From Pseudomonas syringae (GTDB taxonomy: Bacteria > Pseudomonadota > Gammaproteobacteria > Pseudomonadales > Pseudomonadaceae), in NCBI RefSeq assembly GCF_021605415.1, contig NZ_WKEQ01000011.1, positions 91,844-155,843 of the forward strand: a DNA stretch of 64,000 nt, in the 5' to 3' direction. A program made the translations under genes and the position numbers. The notes below the pieces were generated by a model, which was given only the letters and a program-made list of their open reading frames with translations, was not told the origin of the DNA and ran no database searches. Numbering within the stretch: the first letter of the stretch is position 1; each line of letters begins with the position of its first letter. Of the stretch, positions 56,976-64,000 are shown in pieces.

Positions 56976-58039
56976 CAGTCACCGTCGTTGGCGTTGAAGC
57001 CCAATTGGATGTTCAGTGCCTTGGCCAGTTCGCCTTCGTGCAGGCGATGGACGACGTTGAGGCTGTCGTAGATGTCGTTGAGTTGCTGGCGACCGGCATC
57101 GTCGTCAAGCATTTCGCCCAGCGAGCGCTGGGTGCTGTCGAACAGTTTCAGCGACGCGGCATAGGCGGCATCGATCTTGTCCGCCAGCGGCTTCTGCTCG
57201 CTCGGCAACAGACCGCGCAGGCCTTTGTTGTCGACGCCTTCCCAAACGGTTTTGGCGGCGGCGAGGCTGGCGCGCAGGGCGGTCATCGACGACTGGCTGC
57301 GCCAGGCATCGGCCTGGAACGGCTGCGGTACGCCTTTGCTCTGACGCCCCATCGGGGTGCCGAGTTTTTTCTTCAGGGTGTCGAGGGCGGTGACCTGCAC
57401 GCGCAGCAAGTCGGCAATGGCTTCGTGGGAATCGGCATAACGCTGGTTCGGGAATTTGCTCATCTGCGCGAGCATGCCATCGGTGTTGTTCCAGCCCGCC
57501 AGGATCTCTTCGGCCAGTTGCTTTTGACGCTCGCCGATGGCGATCAGCAGTGGGCAGTATTTGGCTTTCTGTTCGTCGTTGGCCACATCAGGTTTGGCAT
57601 CGAACAGGATGTATTCGTAGGCGGACAGGCCTTGCACCACGACGCTGGACTTGGTCAGCGCGGCGGCGTCGATTTGCGGCTGGGCCACGACCAGTTGTTC
57701 GACCTGACGACCGACCAGGTTTTTCTTGTCCGGCCAGAACTGCACCTGCCACGCTCGGTTGCCTTCGGCCAGCGGGCCGATCAGCAGCGGTTGCAACTCC
57801 GCCCAGGCTTTCTGCGCGTGGAGGAAGTCGGCACGGGCGGTTTCCAGGGTTTCTTTGCCCTGGCAATAGGCGAGGGCGCTGACGGCCAATTGTTTGTCAG
57901 CTTCAACCCAGCGGCTGTAAGTCGGCAGGATCACCGATTTGGCGATGGCGGCCGAGGTAACGGCTTGCGGATCCTGCGGCGAACAGGCGGCCAGGGCGAT
58001 GGCGGCAAGGCTGGTGAACAACAATTTGGGACGGAACAT
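56975..58039 (-). CDS. Imelysin-family lipoprotein, variant motif
   Basis: A 354-residue protein with lipobox LAAC (Cys19). It is of the imelysin (peptidase M75/EfeO-like) family: mostly alpha-helical with the usual YSRWVEADKQLAVSALAYCQ front. The family's GxHxxE motif appears as GLSAYE (137-142), with Ser139 in place of His. The family is associated with periplasmic iron binding and, in IcmP, proteolysis was reported. It is the second gene of a three-gene unit, 27 bp after the di-haem gene. Confidence 0.85.
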   Translation of the reverse strand: MFRPKLLFTSLAAIALAACSPQDPQAVTSAAIAKSVILPTYSRWVEADKQLAVSALAYCQGKETLETARADFLHAQKAWAELQPLLIGPLAEGNRAWQVQFWPDKKNLVGRQVEQLVVAQPQIDAAALTKSSVVVQGLSAYEYILFDAKPDVANDEQKAKYCPLLIAIGERQKQLAEEILAGWNNTDGMLAQMSKFPNQRYADSHEAIADLLRVQVTALDTLKKKLGTPMGRQSKGVPQPFQADAWRSQSSMTALRASLAAAKTVWEGVDNKGLRGLLPSEQKPLADKIDAAYAASLKLFDSTQRSLGEMLDDDAGRQQLNDIYDSLNVVHRLHEGELAKALNIQLGFNANDGD

Positions 58040-58066
58040 GTCGGGCTCCCGCTATGGAAAACGTTG

Positions 58067-59494
58067 TTAAAGGGAATTCAAAAACGCCAGCAGCGCATCA
58101 CGCTGCCCGGCATCAAAAGACAAAATCTGTTGCTGCGCGGCACTCGCTTCGCCGCCATGCCAGAGCACGGCTTCAAGCAGATTGCGCGCGCGGCCATCAT
58201 GCAAAAACTGAGTGTGGCCACTGACCGCATGCGTCAGGCCGATGCCCCACAGCGGCGGGGTGCGCCAGTCGCGGCCAGAGGCCTTGAATTCGGTACGGTT
58301 GTCCGCCAGGCCTTCACCCATGTCATGCAGCAGCAGATCGCTGTACGGGCGAATCACTTGATTGGCCAGTTCAGGTTCGGCGGCGTTGGCGGCGGTGGTG
58401 TATTTGGGCGTGTGACAGGATTGGCAGCCGGCCTTGAAGAACAGGTTTTTGCCGGCGATCACTTGTTCGTCATTGACGCCACGGCGCGCCGGAACGGCAA
58501 GGTTTCGGCTATAGAACAGCACCAGACGCAGGATGTTGTCGCTGACTTCCGGCTCGCCATTCGGGCCGTTGCCGTTGGGGGCTTGTTTGCAGGCGGTTTG
58601 CGTGTCGGTGCAGTCGTCGATGGGTCTCAGGCTCGTCGTCAGGCCCATGTCCCCGGAAAACGCGTGAACATTCTGTTGATTGAGGTTTGGTTGTCCGGCT
58701 TTCCAGCCAAATCGACCGATGACCGTCTTTTGCAGCGCATCGTCCCAGACCTGATTCGGCCGCCCGGCGATGCCGTTATTTTCTCTGGCTTGCGCGGCGG
58801 CATTGGCAAGGATCGCTTCGTCCGCAATGGCTTCGAGCAGGCCGAGGCCGATCATGGGCGGGGCGATGCGTGCCGAGAAACGTGTGTCCGGGTGCATCGG
58901 GCCGTAGCCCAGTTGCGTGATGTTCAGGCTTGGCTTGCGCAGCTGGATTTCAGTGCCGTCCTTGAAGCGGATCGGCACGGGGGTGTAGTCGACCCGTACC
59001 TTGCCTTCCGGGACGATGCCGGGGATGGCCATGTCCTGGAACTGGCCGCCATAGACGGGTTCCGGGACCACGCCGAGGGTTTTGATGATATCGGCATAGG
59101 CCGGTGCGTCGGGGATCGACAGGCGCACCAGCATCGACACTGCGTTGTTGGCGCCCGGCGGTGGTGGATGACCGCGACCGTCCTTGATGTGGCAATTCTG
59201 GCAGGCGTTGGTGTTGAATAATGGGCCGAGGCCGTCGCGGGCGGTGGTGGTTGCCGGGGCGATGACCCAGGGGTTGCGGAAGAAGCTGTTACCGACGCTG
59301 AAATCCACCCGGCGCGAAGGGGGCAGGTTGGCCGATGGCAGGGAGAATGCGTTCTGATCGCTTTTGCGCACGGTCGCGCTGCCGCCGGAGCGTGCTTCAC
59401 CAGGCTCGGCCTTGGTAAAACGCGGGGCGTCATCGCAGGCACTCAGGCTCAGGGCCAGAAACAGTGCAGACAAGCGAAGCAGCAGCGGGGGCAT
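58067..59494 (-). CDS. Di-haem c-type oxidoreductase lipoprotein
   Basis: A 475-residue protein with lipobox LSAC (Cys20) and two c-type haem sites, CQNCH (in NTNACQNCHIKDGRG, about residue 97) and CQSCH (in FKAGCQSCHTPKY, about residue 355). It belongs to the di-haem thiol-oxidase-like family (DUF1111). Such proteins occur with imelysins and DUF1513 proteins in iron-regulated clusters. An extra Cys-rich loop (DDCTDTQTACKQ) is present. First gene of its unit; upstream gap of 395 bp to the icmP terminator. Confidence 0.85.
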   Translation of the reverse strand: MPPLLLRLSALFLALSLSACDDAPRFTKAEPGEARSGGSATVRKSDQNAFSLPSANLPPSRRVDFSVGNSFFRNPWVIAPATTTARDGLGPLFNTNACQNCHIKDGRGHPPPPGANNAVSMLVRLSIPDAPAYADIIKTLGVVPEPVYGGQFQDMAIPGIVPEGKVRVDYTPVPIRFKDGTEIQLRKPSLNITQLGYGPMHPDTRFSARIAPPMIGLGLLEAIADEAILANAAAQARENNGIAGRPNQVWDDALQKTVIGRFGWKAGQPNLNQQNVHAFSGDMGLTTSLRPIDDCTDTQTACKQAPNGNGPNGEPEVSDNILRLVLFYSRNLAVPARRGVNDEQVIAGKNLFFKAGCQSCHTPKYTTAANAAEPELANQVIRPYSDLLLHDMGEGLADNRTEFKASGRDWRTPPLWGIGLTHAVSGHTQFLHDGRARNLLEAVLWHGGEASAAQQQILSFDAGQRDALLAFLNSL

Positions 59495-59889
59495 CAGACA
59501 TCCTGCAAGCGGGGGTAAATCGAAGGCGCGCAGTTTAACAGGGCGGGGGAGATTGAATAAGAGGAATTATCGTTTCTGTTGGGACAGGCGGGGCTGCAGT
59601 TTTTTGATTTTTTGATCGTGTGCTTATCCGTTGCTGCGGTGATGGCCGCTTATGGTTTCGCCCGACGGTCGACTCCCTTCGGGGTGGATCAAGATCAAGA
59701 TCGGCAGCCGAGCTAACGCTCATCCTGTTGAGTGGTGAAGCGCATATGTGCGGCAGCTCAAATCACTGTGGGAGCTGGCTTGCCAGCGATGGCGGCCTGG
59801 CAGCCGACCAATCCCTTCCGTTGTGCCCATTTCCCGTCCTGCACGAAACTCCGTTCTCACGCGATTTTTGCACCGCTGCAACAGGAATG
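59495..59889. other. Intergenic gap with degenerate repeats
   Basis: This gap presumably holds the promoter of the di-haem gene. A single family-A REP copy (TGTGGGAGCTGGCTTGCCAG, then CGATGG) is at 59767-59792. The stretch 59610-59700 (with CCGTTGCTGCGGTGATGGCC and TTTCGCCCGACGGTCGACTC) resembles a decayed copy of a longer repeat common in P. fluorescens genomes, judged from memory. A direct AAGATC triplication occurs near 59690. No gene is visible. Confidence 0.5.
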
Positions 59890-59918
59890 AAAAAAGGCGA
59901 CACGGAGGTCGCCTTTTT
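59890..59918 (-). terminator. Terminator of icmP
   Basis: AAAAAGGCGAC-ACGGAG-GTCGCCTTTTT lies 18 bp after the icmP stop; on the minus strand the stem is followed by a T-run. It separates icmP from the di-haem unit. Confidence 0.85.
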
Positions 59919-59935
59919 CAGTCCGGCAGCGTTGA

Positions 59936-61288
59936 TCAGAATTCGTGATCGGCGGTGTCCGGGTTCAGGTCGGTGATGCCCAGTTTGCCCGCAGCGGCTT
60001 CGATCGAACCGGTCTGCTTGACCAGGGAGGCGATGGCGTCGCGCACGATCTGGTTGCCGGCGGTGTTGCCCGCAGCGATCAATTGGTCGTAGTGCTCACC
60101 CTTGTTGGCGTGATCGACGATGACCTGCATCTTCGCTTCGGTCGCTGCCAGGTCGGCTTTCAGCGCGGTGTCGGCGGCGGCATCGGCTTTGGCGATCAGG
60201 GACGACAGGCTGGCGCCGGTCATTTTGCTGCCGTCGGCGCGGGTGTATTCGCCCAGGTACACGTTGCGGATGCCTTTGGCATCGTAGAACTGCGAGTTGT
60301 GGGTGTTATCGCTGAAGCAGTCGTGTTCGTCTTCAGGGGAGTTGGCTTCCAGGGAAACCTTCATGCGCTCGCCCGCCAGTTCGCCCAGGGACAGGCTGCC
60401 CATGCCGAACAGCATTTTGCGCAGGCCCGTTTCAGCCGGTTCGGCTTCCAGGGTGGCGCGGTAGTTGTCGGCCACGTTCGGCTTCCAGTTGCCGACCATT
60501 TCTTCGAGGTCGCTGACCAGCAGTTGGGTCACGGCTTTCAGGTAGGCACGACGACGGTCGTTGTGGCCACCGGTGGCGCCGGCGCCTTCCAGGTAGTCGG
60601 AAGCAGGACGGTTGCCGGCGCCAGGGCCGGTGCCGTTCAGATCCTGGCCCCAGAGCAGGAATTCGATGGCGTGGTAACCGGTGGCGACGTTGGCCTCGGA
60701 ACCGCCCAGCTCGTTGAGGCTGGCGAGTTTTTCCGGGGTGATGTCTTTGACGTCGACCTTGTCTTCGCCGACCTGGATTTCAGTGTTGGCGATGATGTTG
60801 GCGGTAGCGCCCGGGTTACCCAGTGCGTGCTCGTAGGATTTGTCGACGTAGTCGATCAGGCCTTCGTCCAGGGGCCAGGCGTTAACCTGACCTTCCCAAT
60901 CGTCGATGATGGTGTTGCCGAAGCGGAACGCTTCGCTTTGCAGGTACGGCACGCGGGACGCGATCCAGGCAGCCTTGGCGGCTTTCAGGGTGTCGGCGTT
61001 CGGCTTGGCGAGGAAAGCGTCGATGGCGGTTTGCAGGGTTTTCGCAGTGGATTCGGCATCGCTGTAAACGGCGTAGACGATCTCGGCGTAGTGCGAGACA
61101 ACGGCTTTGCCGGCGGCTTCGTCGATTTTACCGGCAGCCGTCGCTGCAGCAGGTGCAGCCGGAGCAGCGGTGCTGGCGGCTGGCGTCGGCGTGGCCGGGG
61201 CGGCGGCTTTGTCTTTGCCTTCGCCGCAACCGGCGAGGGAAATAGCGATGGCCAGCAGACTGGCGGTAGCCAGAGGCATACGAATCAT
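59936..61288 (-). CDS. icmP: Imelysin-family lipoprotein, IcmP-like
   Basis: A 450-residue protein with lipobox LAGC (Cys21), an Ala/Pro/Thr-rich linker (residues 28-52), then an imelysin domain with an intact GxHxxE motif, GYHAIE (204-209, followed by FLLWGQDLNGTGPG). IcmP of P. aeruginosa was described as an insulin-cleaving metalloprotein; related proteins bind iron for EfeUOB-type uptake. The start at 61288 has AGGATG upstream; 61297 is possible. A long palindrome resembling a Fur site lies 48 bp upstream. Confidence 0.88.
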   Translation of the reverse strand: MIRMPLATASLLAIAISLAGCGEGKDKAAAPATPTPAASTAAPAAPAAATAAGKIDEAAGKAVVSHYAEIVYAVYSDAESTAKTLQTAIDAFLAKPNADTLKAAKAAWIASRVPYLQSEAFRFGNTIIDDWEGQVNAWPLDEGLIDYVDKSYEHALGNPGATANIIANTEIQVGEDKVDVKDITPEKLASLNELGGSEANVATGYHAIEFLLWGQDLNGTGPGAGNRPASDYLEGAGATGGHNDRRRAYLKAVTQLLVSDLEEMVGNWKPNVADNYRATLEAEPAETGLRKMLFGMGSLSLGELAGERMKVSLEANSPEDEHDCFSDNTHNSQFYDAKGIRNVYLGEYTRADGSKMTGASLSSLIAKADAAADTALKADLAATEAKMQVIVDHANKGEHYDQLIAAGNTAGNQIVRDAIASLVKQTGSIEAAAGKLGITDLNPDTADHEF

Positions 61289-61335
61289 GGCGAACATCCT
61301 GCTTCGGTGATTGATCGGTCAGGCGCGGGGGTGCG

Positions 61336-61362
61336 CAAACGTGCGACATAATGCAAATCTTT
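61336..61362. promoter_or_regulatory. Long palindrome upstream of icmP, candidate Fur site
   Basis: ACATAATGC and GCATTATGT are perfect 9-bp arms around a 9-bp centre; the core TGCAAAT-C-TTTCGCA (61342-61356) keeps the TGnnAATnnTTnnCA frame of Fur boxes (about 9 of 14 to the strict consensus). Position just upstream of an iron-linked gene supports Fur, but another regulator is possible. Confidence 0.55.
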
Positions 61363-61414
61363 CGCATTATGTGTAAAGGGTTGTGGCTGGAAATATTTCT
61401 TATTTACACACAGC

Positions 61415-61470
61415 AAAAGATCGCAGCCCGTAACGGCTCATGTTGGAGCTGTTGCGGGCTGCGATCTCTT
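61415..61470. repeat. REP-like hairpin, family B
   Basis: AAAAGATCGCAGCCCG (61415-61430) pairs with CGGGCTGCGATCTCTT (61455-61470). It lies 5 bp beyond the bifA stop and upstream of icmP. Confidence 0.75.
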
Positions 61471-61474
61471 GAAC

Positions 61475-63526
61475 TTATAAAATCGCCGCGTCGGTACGCT
61501 GCGCCTGCTTCAGATAAGCGCTCAACTCCCGCGCCGGCAGCGGCTTGCTGTAGAAGTAGCCCTGACCTTCATGGCAGCCTTCGGAAATGATGTACGCCTC
61601 CTGCTCGGCGGTTTCCACCCCTTCGGCAATCACCTGCATGCCCAGGCTTTTTCCGAGCTGAATGATTGCGCGAACGATGGTCGCGTCATCATCGTCATCC
61701 AGCAGATCCTGGACGAAGCTTTTGTCGATCTTGATCTTGTCCAGCGGCAGGCTTTTCAGATAGCTCAGGGATGAATAGCCGGTGCCGAAGTCGTCGATGG
61801 CGATCAAAGCGCCAGAGCGGCGCAGGCTCAGCAGGTGCTGTGCGGCGGTGCTGATGTCTTCCATCAGGCCGGTTTCGGTGACTTCCAGCTCAAGACTGCG
61901 CGGCGGCAAGCGGTAGATTTGCAGCAGGTTGTTAACCACCCGTGGCAGCTCGGCGTGGTGCAACTGCACGGTTGAGAGGTTCACCGCCATGCGCAAATCG
62001 GCGAAGCCCTGATCGTGCCAATCGCGCAATTGCTTGCAGGCCTGATCCAGCACCCATTCGCCGATGGCGATGATCGTGCCGTTCTGTTCGGCCAGCGGGA
62101 TGAACAGATCCGGCGGCACCAGACCGTGTTCCGGATGTTGCCAGCGGATCAGCGCCTCGACGCCGACCACGCGGTGATCGCGGTAGCTGATCTGCGGCTG
62201 GTAAACGAGGTAAAACTGATCGCGCAACAGAGCATCACGGAGGTCTTTTTCCAATTCGCGACGTCGGCGCATTTCGCTGTCGACGCTGGCGATATAAAAC
62301 TGATAACGGTTGCGCGATCGGGTTTTGGCCAGGGTCATGGTCTGTTCGGCTTTTTGCAGCAGCTTTTCGGTGCTGTCGCCGTCTTCGGGAAAGAGTGTGA
62401 TGCCGATGGTCGCGCGCAGGCGGATCTCTTGCTGGTCGAGGGCGAACGGTGCTTCGAGGTCATCGAGAATGCTTTGCGCCAGTTCCGCCGCTTCATAGGG
62501 TTGCTCGATATCGGCCTGCACCAGCGCGAACTGATCGCCGCCCAAACGGGCAAGGGCACCCAGGCGACCGCTGTGGCCGCGCAGTCTGTCAGCGAGGGCG
62601 AGCAACAGTTGGTCGCCGGTCTGGTAGCTGAACTGCTCGTTGATGCTTTTGAAGTCGTCCAGCCCCACGCACAACACCGCAACCCTGCGCTGCAACTTGC
62701 CCGCGTCGACGAGGATCTTGTCCAGTTGCGTCTGCAACTGCTGGCGATTGGGCAGGCCGGTAAGGAAGTCGTACTGGGCCATGCGCAGCAGGCTGTTTTC
62801 CGCTTCGTGGCGTAAATGGGTGTTGCGTTCGATGGATTCGAGCAACTGATTGGCGGTATTGATCCAGATCCCCAGCTCGTTTTTCTCATGACCCTTGAGC
62901 TGCGGAATCTTGTGTTCGCTGGGGCGATCCGGATTGATTTCAGTCAGATGCTCGATGATTCGCGACAGCGGTTTGGTCAACAGCCAGTGATAGACCAGAT
63001 ACAGCACCAGTCCCATGGCCAGGGCGCGCAGCACACCGGAAATGAAAATGATCACCGAGTTGACGATAAACCCTTCGCCATAGGTGGCGGTGTCGAGGGT
63101 GATGCTCAAGTCACCGTAATATTCGCTGTACGGGCCGCGACCCACCAATTGTGTGGTGAAGGTGCGTTCCTGGCCGAGGATCAGGTCAGTCAGCCAGCGG
63201 CTGTTGGAATGCTGCAACTCGCGGCTTTTTTGCGCGAGCATGGCTTCGTTGGGATGGCCGATGGAGGCCTGGCGCACTGCGTCATCCTGGAACAACCCTT
63301 CGATGACTTGCATGCCCATCTCGCGATCCAGGCTGTAGACGGCCTGAGTCGAGGGGTCGCGGAACATGTCGAGGATGCGCTCGGCATCGCTGGCTACGGC
63401 CTGACGTGTTTTATAAGCATCGAAAACGATCTGCGCGCAGCTCAAGACGACGCCGACGATCAATGCCGACAGGAGCACGACCCGGAGCAACTTCACCGAC
63501 AAGCTGTTCTTGAGTTCCAGCTTCAA
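61475..63526 (-). CDS. bifA: Cyclic-di-GMP phosphodiesterase BifA
   Basis: A 683-residue inner-membrane protein: spans at about 13-35 and 157-182 flank a periplasmic sensor, then a HAMP-like linker. The GGDEF domain is degenerate (GGDQF, 329-333), and a full EAL domain follows (EALIRW, 457-462; ELEVTETGLM; DDFGTGYSSLSYL; KIDKSFVQD). In P. aeruginosa and P. putida BifA degrades c-di-GMP, reducing biofilm and promoting motility; the GGDQF signature is typical of it. It stands alone, next to iron genes as in PAO1. Confidence 0.92.
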   Translation of the reverse strand: MKLELKNSLSVKLLRVVLLSALIVGVVLSCAQIVFDAYKTRQAVASDAERILDMFRDPSTQAVYSLDREMGMQVIEGLFQDDAVRQASIGHPNEAMLAQKSRELQHSNSRWLTDLILGQERTFTTQLVGRGPYSEYYGDLSITLDTATYGEGFIVNSVIIFISGVLRALAMGLVLYLVYHWLLTKPLSRIIEHLTEINPDRPSEHKIPQLKGHEKNELGIWINTANQLLESIERNTHLRHEAENSLLRMAQYDFLTGLPNRQQLQTQLDKILVDAGKLQRRVAVLCVGLDDFKSINEQFSYQTGDQLLLALADRLRGHSGRLGALARLGGDQFALVQADIEQPYEAAELAQSILDDLEAPFALDQQEIRLRATIGITLFPEDGDSTEKLLQKAEQTMTLAKTRSRNRYQFYIASVDSEMRRRRELEKDLRDALLRDQFYLVYQPQISYRDHRVVGVEALIRWQHPEHGLVPPDLFIPLAEQNGTIIAIGEWVLDQACKQLRDWHDQGFADLRMAVNLSTVQLHHAELPRVVNNLLQIYRLPPRSLELEVTETGLMEDISTAAQHLLSLRRSGALIAIDDFGTGYSSLSYLKSLPLDKIKIDKSFVQDLLDDDDDATIVRAIIQLGKSLGMQVIAEGVETAEQEAYIISEGCHEGQGYFYSKPLPARELSAYLKQAQRTDAAIL

Positions 63527-63849
63527 AGGGTTATTCCTTAATCCGTGCGGGTAGCGTCAAGTTGCCATGAGTATTGGCAATCCCGTGGTGGCAGTCAAAG
63601 GGACAATCAGGTACCGGGTGATTTGCCTGAAGGCCTGGCCAAAATGCTGCTTTCTGAAGTATTTGCCCTAATCGTACTGTTTCGGTCGTTCCTGCCTCCA
63701 ACTTGAGGCGTAACGGACAATTATTCCGCTGGTTTGAAGGGTAGCGCGCCGTGGCTCGGGATCAAGGTGTCAAAGTCGCTATTCTGAGTAGGACCTGCGG
63801 CATGGATCACAGGTAAATTGGCGGGACATAAAAAACCCGGCACTTCAGG
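63527..63849. other. Gap between bifA and the insertion sequence
   Basis: 323 bp upstream of bifA with no convincing reading frame. It should contain the bifA promoter. Its right end (GGACATAAAAAACCCGGCAC at 63824-63843-region) looks like the left arm of an intrinsic terminator whose right arm is missing before the insertion sequence. Confidence 0.5.
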
Positions 63850-63886
63850 CTGTGTGAAAACCTAGCAATCTGCTGGCCGGTTGAAG

Positions 63887-63919
63887 AAAATGCCCGTATC
63901 GCAAGATACGGGCATTTTT
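63887..63919 (+). terminator. Hairpin directly before the transposase start
   Basis: AAAATGCCCGTATC-GCAA-GATACGGGCATTTTT ends 3 bp before the transposase ATG. It is a strong intrinsic terminator and probably shields the transposase from outside transcription. Confidence 0.75.
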
Positions 63920-63922
63920 CTT

Positions 63923-64000
63923 ATGCGCTATATCCAAGGTGAAAACCGCTCCCAGAGCGCGCTGTTTCCACTCTCGCTAGACGAACTCATTCCCGATGAC
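63923..64000 (+). CDS. IS1182-family transposase (first 26 codons)
   Basis: The reading frame from the ATG at 63923 begins MRYIQGENRSQSALFPLSL and continues with DELIPDD to the window end. This is the characteristic front of IS1182-type DDE transposases (a short beta segment, then R-x-Q-x-x-LFPxSLDELIPxDHxVR). The catalytic domain lies beyond the window. Confidence 0.75.
   Translation, partial: MRYIQGENRSQSALFPLSLDELIPDD

Larger units (their letters stand above)
63850..64000 (+). mobile_element. Left end of an IS1182-type insertion sequence
   Basis: From about 63850 the sequence changes character: a probable terminal repeat (TGTGTGAAAACCTAGCAATC), a hairpin, then the start of an IS1182-family transposase gene that runs off the window. 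The exact left end cannot be fixed because the right end is not visible. Confidence 0.7.

Noticed and set aside
56906..59221. Open frame of about 770 codons on the plus strand across the imelysin and di-haem genes
   Set aside because: Crosses two supported genes on the other strand and shows no domain.
59555..59575. Possible Fur box (AATTATCG region) before the di-haem gene
   Set aside because: Only the right half matches well (about 9 of 14 overall), too weak to call.

Overview
The window is chromosomal DNA of a fluorescent Pseudomonas, most likely of the P. fluorescens group. The evidence is the high GC content, near-identity of many proteins to Pseudomonas families (AauR/AauS, BifA, ColR/ColS, GlpM, MetR), two abundant families of Pseudomonas REP-like palindromes between genes, and gene order I recognise from P. 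aeruginosa PAO1 (metR-hydrolase-glpM-glp; argF to argG; nth-rnf-metG-apbC; hugZ-fxsA-groESL-colRS-war; mexVW to icmP). Identifications rest on reading the sequence and remembered family knowledge; no database search was run.

Layout. 1-2.1 kb: 5' end of an FMN-binding glutamate-synthase-family gene, then Nudix, LysE and GNAT genes. 2.1-6.4 kb: metR, a divergent alpha/beta hydrolase with a perfect MetR box, two overlapping lipoprotein genes, glpM. 6.4-13.3 kb: acidic amino acid sensing (aauR, aauS) and uptake (aatJ, aatQ, aatM, aatP), with a sigma-54 promoter and two AauR boxes. 13.4-18.5 kb: glycerol catabolism (glpD, glpR, glpK, glpF). 18.9-25.7 kb: ybaK, a PhzF-like gene, an orphan ABC ATPase coupled to argF, a small conserved gene, a molybdopterin oxidoreductase, grxD. 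25.8-31.9 kb: bfr, bfd, a peroxiredoxin, rnt, pyrC, motY, argG. 31.9-33.8 kb: an AT-rich insert with an unrecognised membrane protein, then an orphan response regulator. 33.8-38.5 kb: PA3496-like gene, nth and a reduced rnf operon. 38.5-46.5 kb: metG, apbC, an SDR gene, hugZ, fxsA, groESL. 46.6-51.4 kb: a PAP2 phosphatase gene, colR, colS, a methyltransferase gene and an LPS-kinase-like gene (warA, warB) and a small secreted protein. 51.5-55.7 kb: RND pump genes. 55.9-61.4 kb: iron-linked imelysin/di-haem genes. 61.5-63.5 kb: bifA. 63.85 kb to the end: left end of an IS1182-type insertion sequence.

Regulation is unusually readable. I find a MetR box before the hydrolase; paired AauR boxes plus a -24/-12 promoter and a Crc/Hfq-type leader motif before aatJ; a Crc/Hfq motif before glpF; tandem ArgR half-sites with the same 21-bp phasing before argF and argG; Fur-type boxes before bfd and icmP; a FliA promoter before motY; a heat-shock-type promoter and structured leader before groES; and ColR boxes on both sides of colRS.

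The most unusual content is the rnf operon. It has no rnfC, RnfA lacks both intramembrane [2Fe-2S] cysteines, RnfE lacks one, and RnfB has no membrane anchor but a long charged repeat tail. Second is the orphan AT-rich membrane-protein gene at 32.0-32.7 kb. There are no rRNA or tRNA genes and no CRISPR array.
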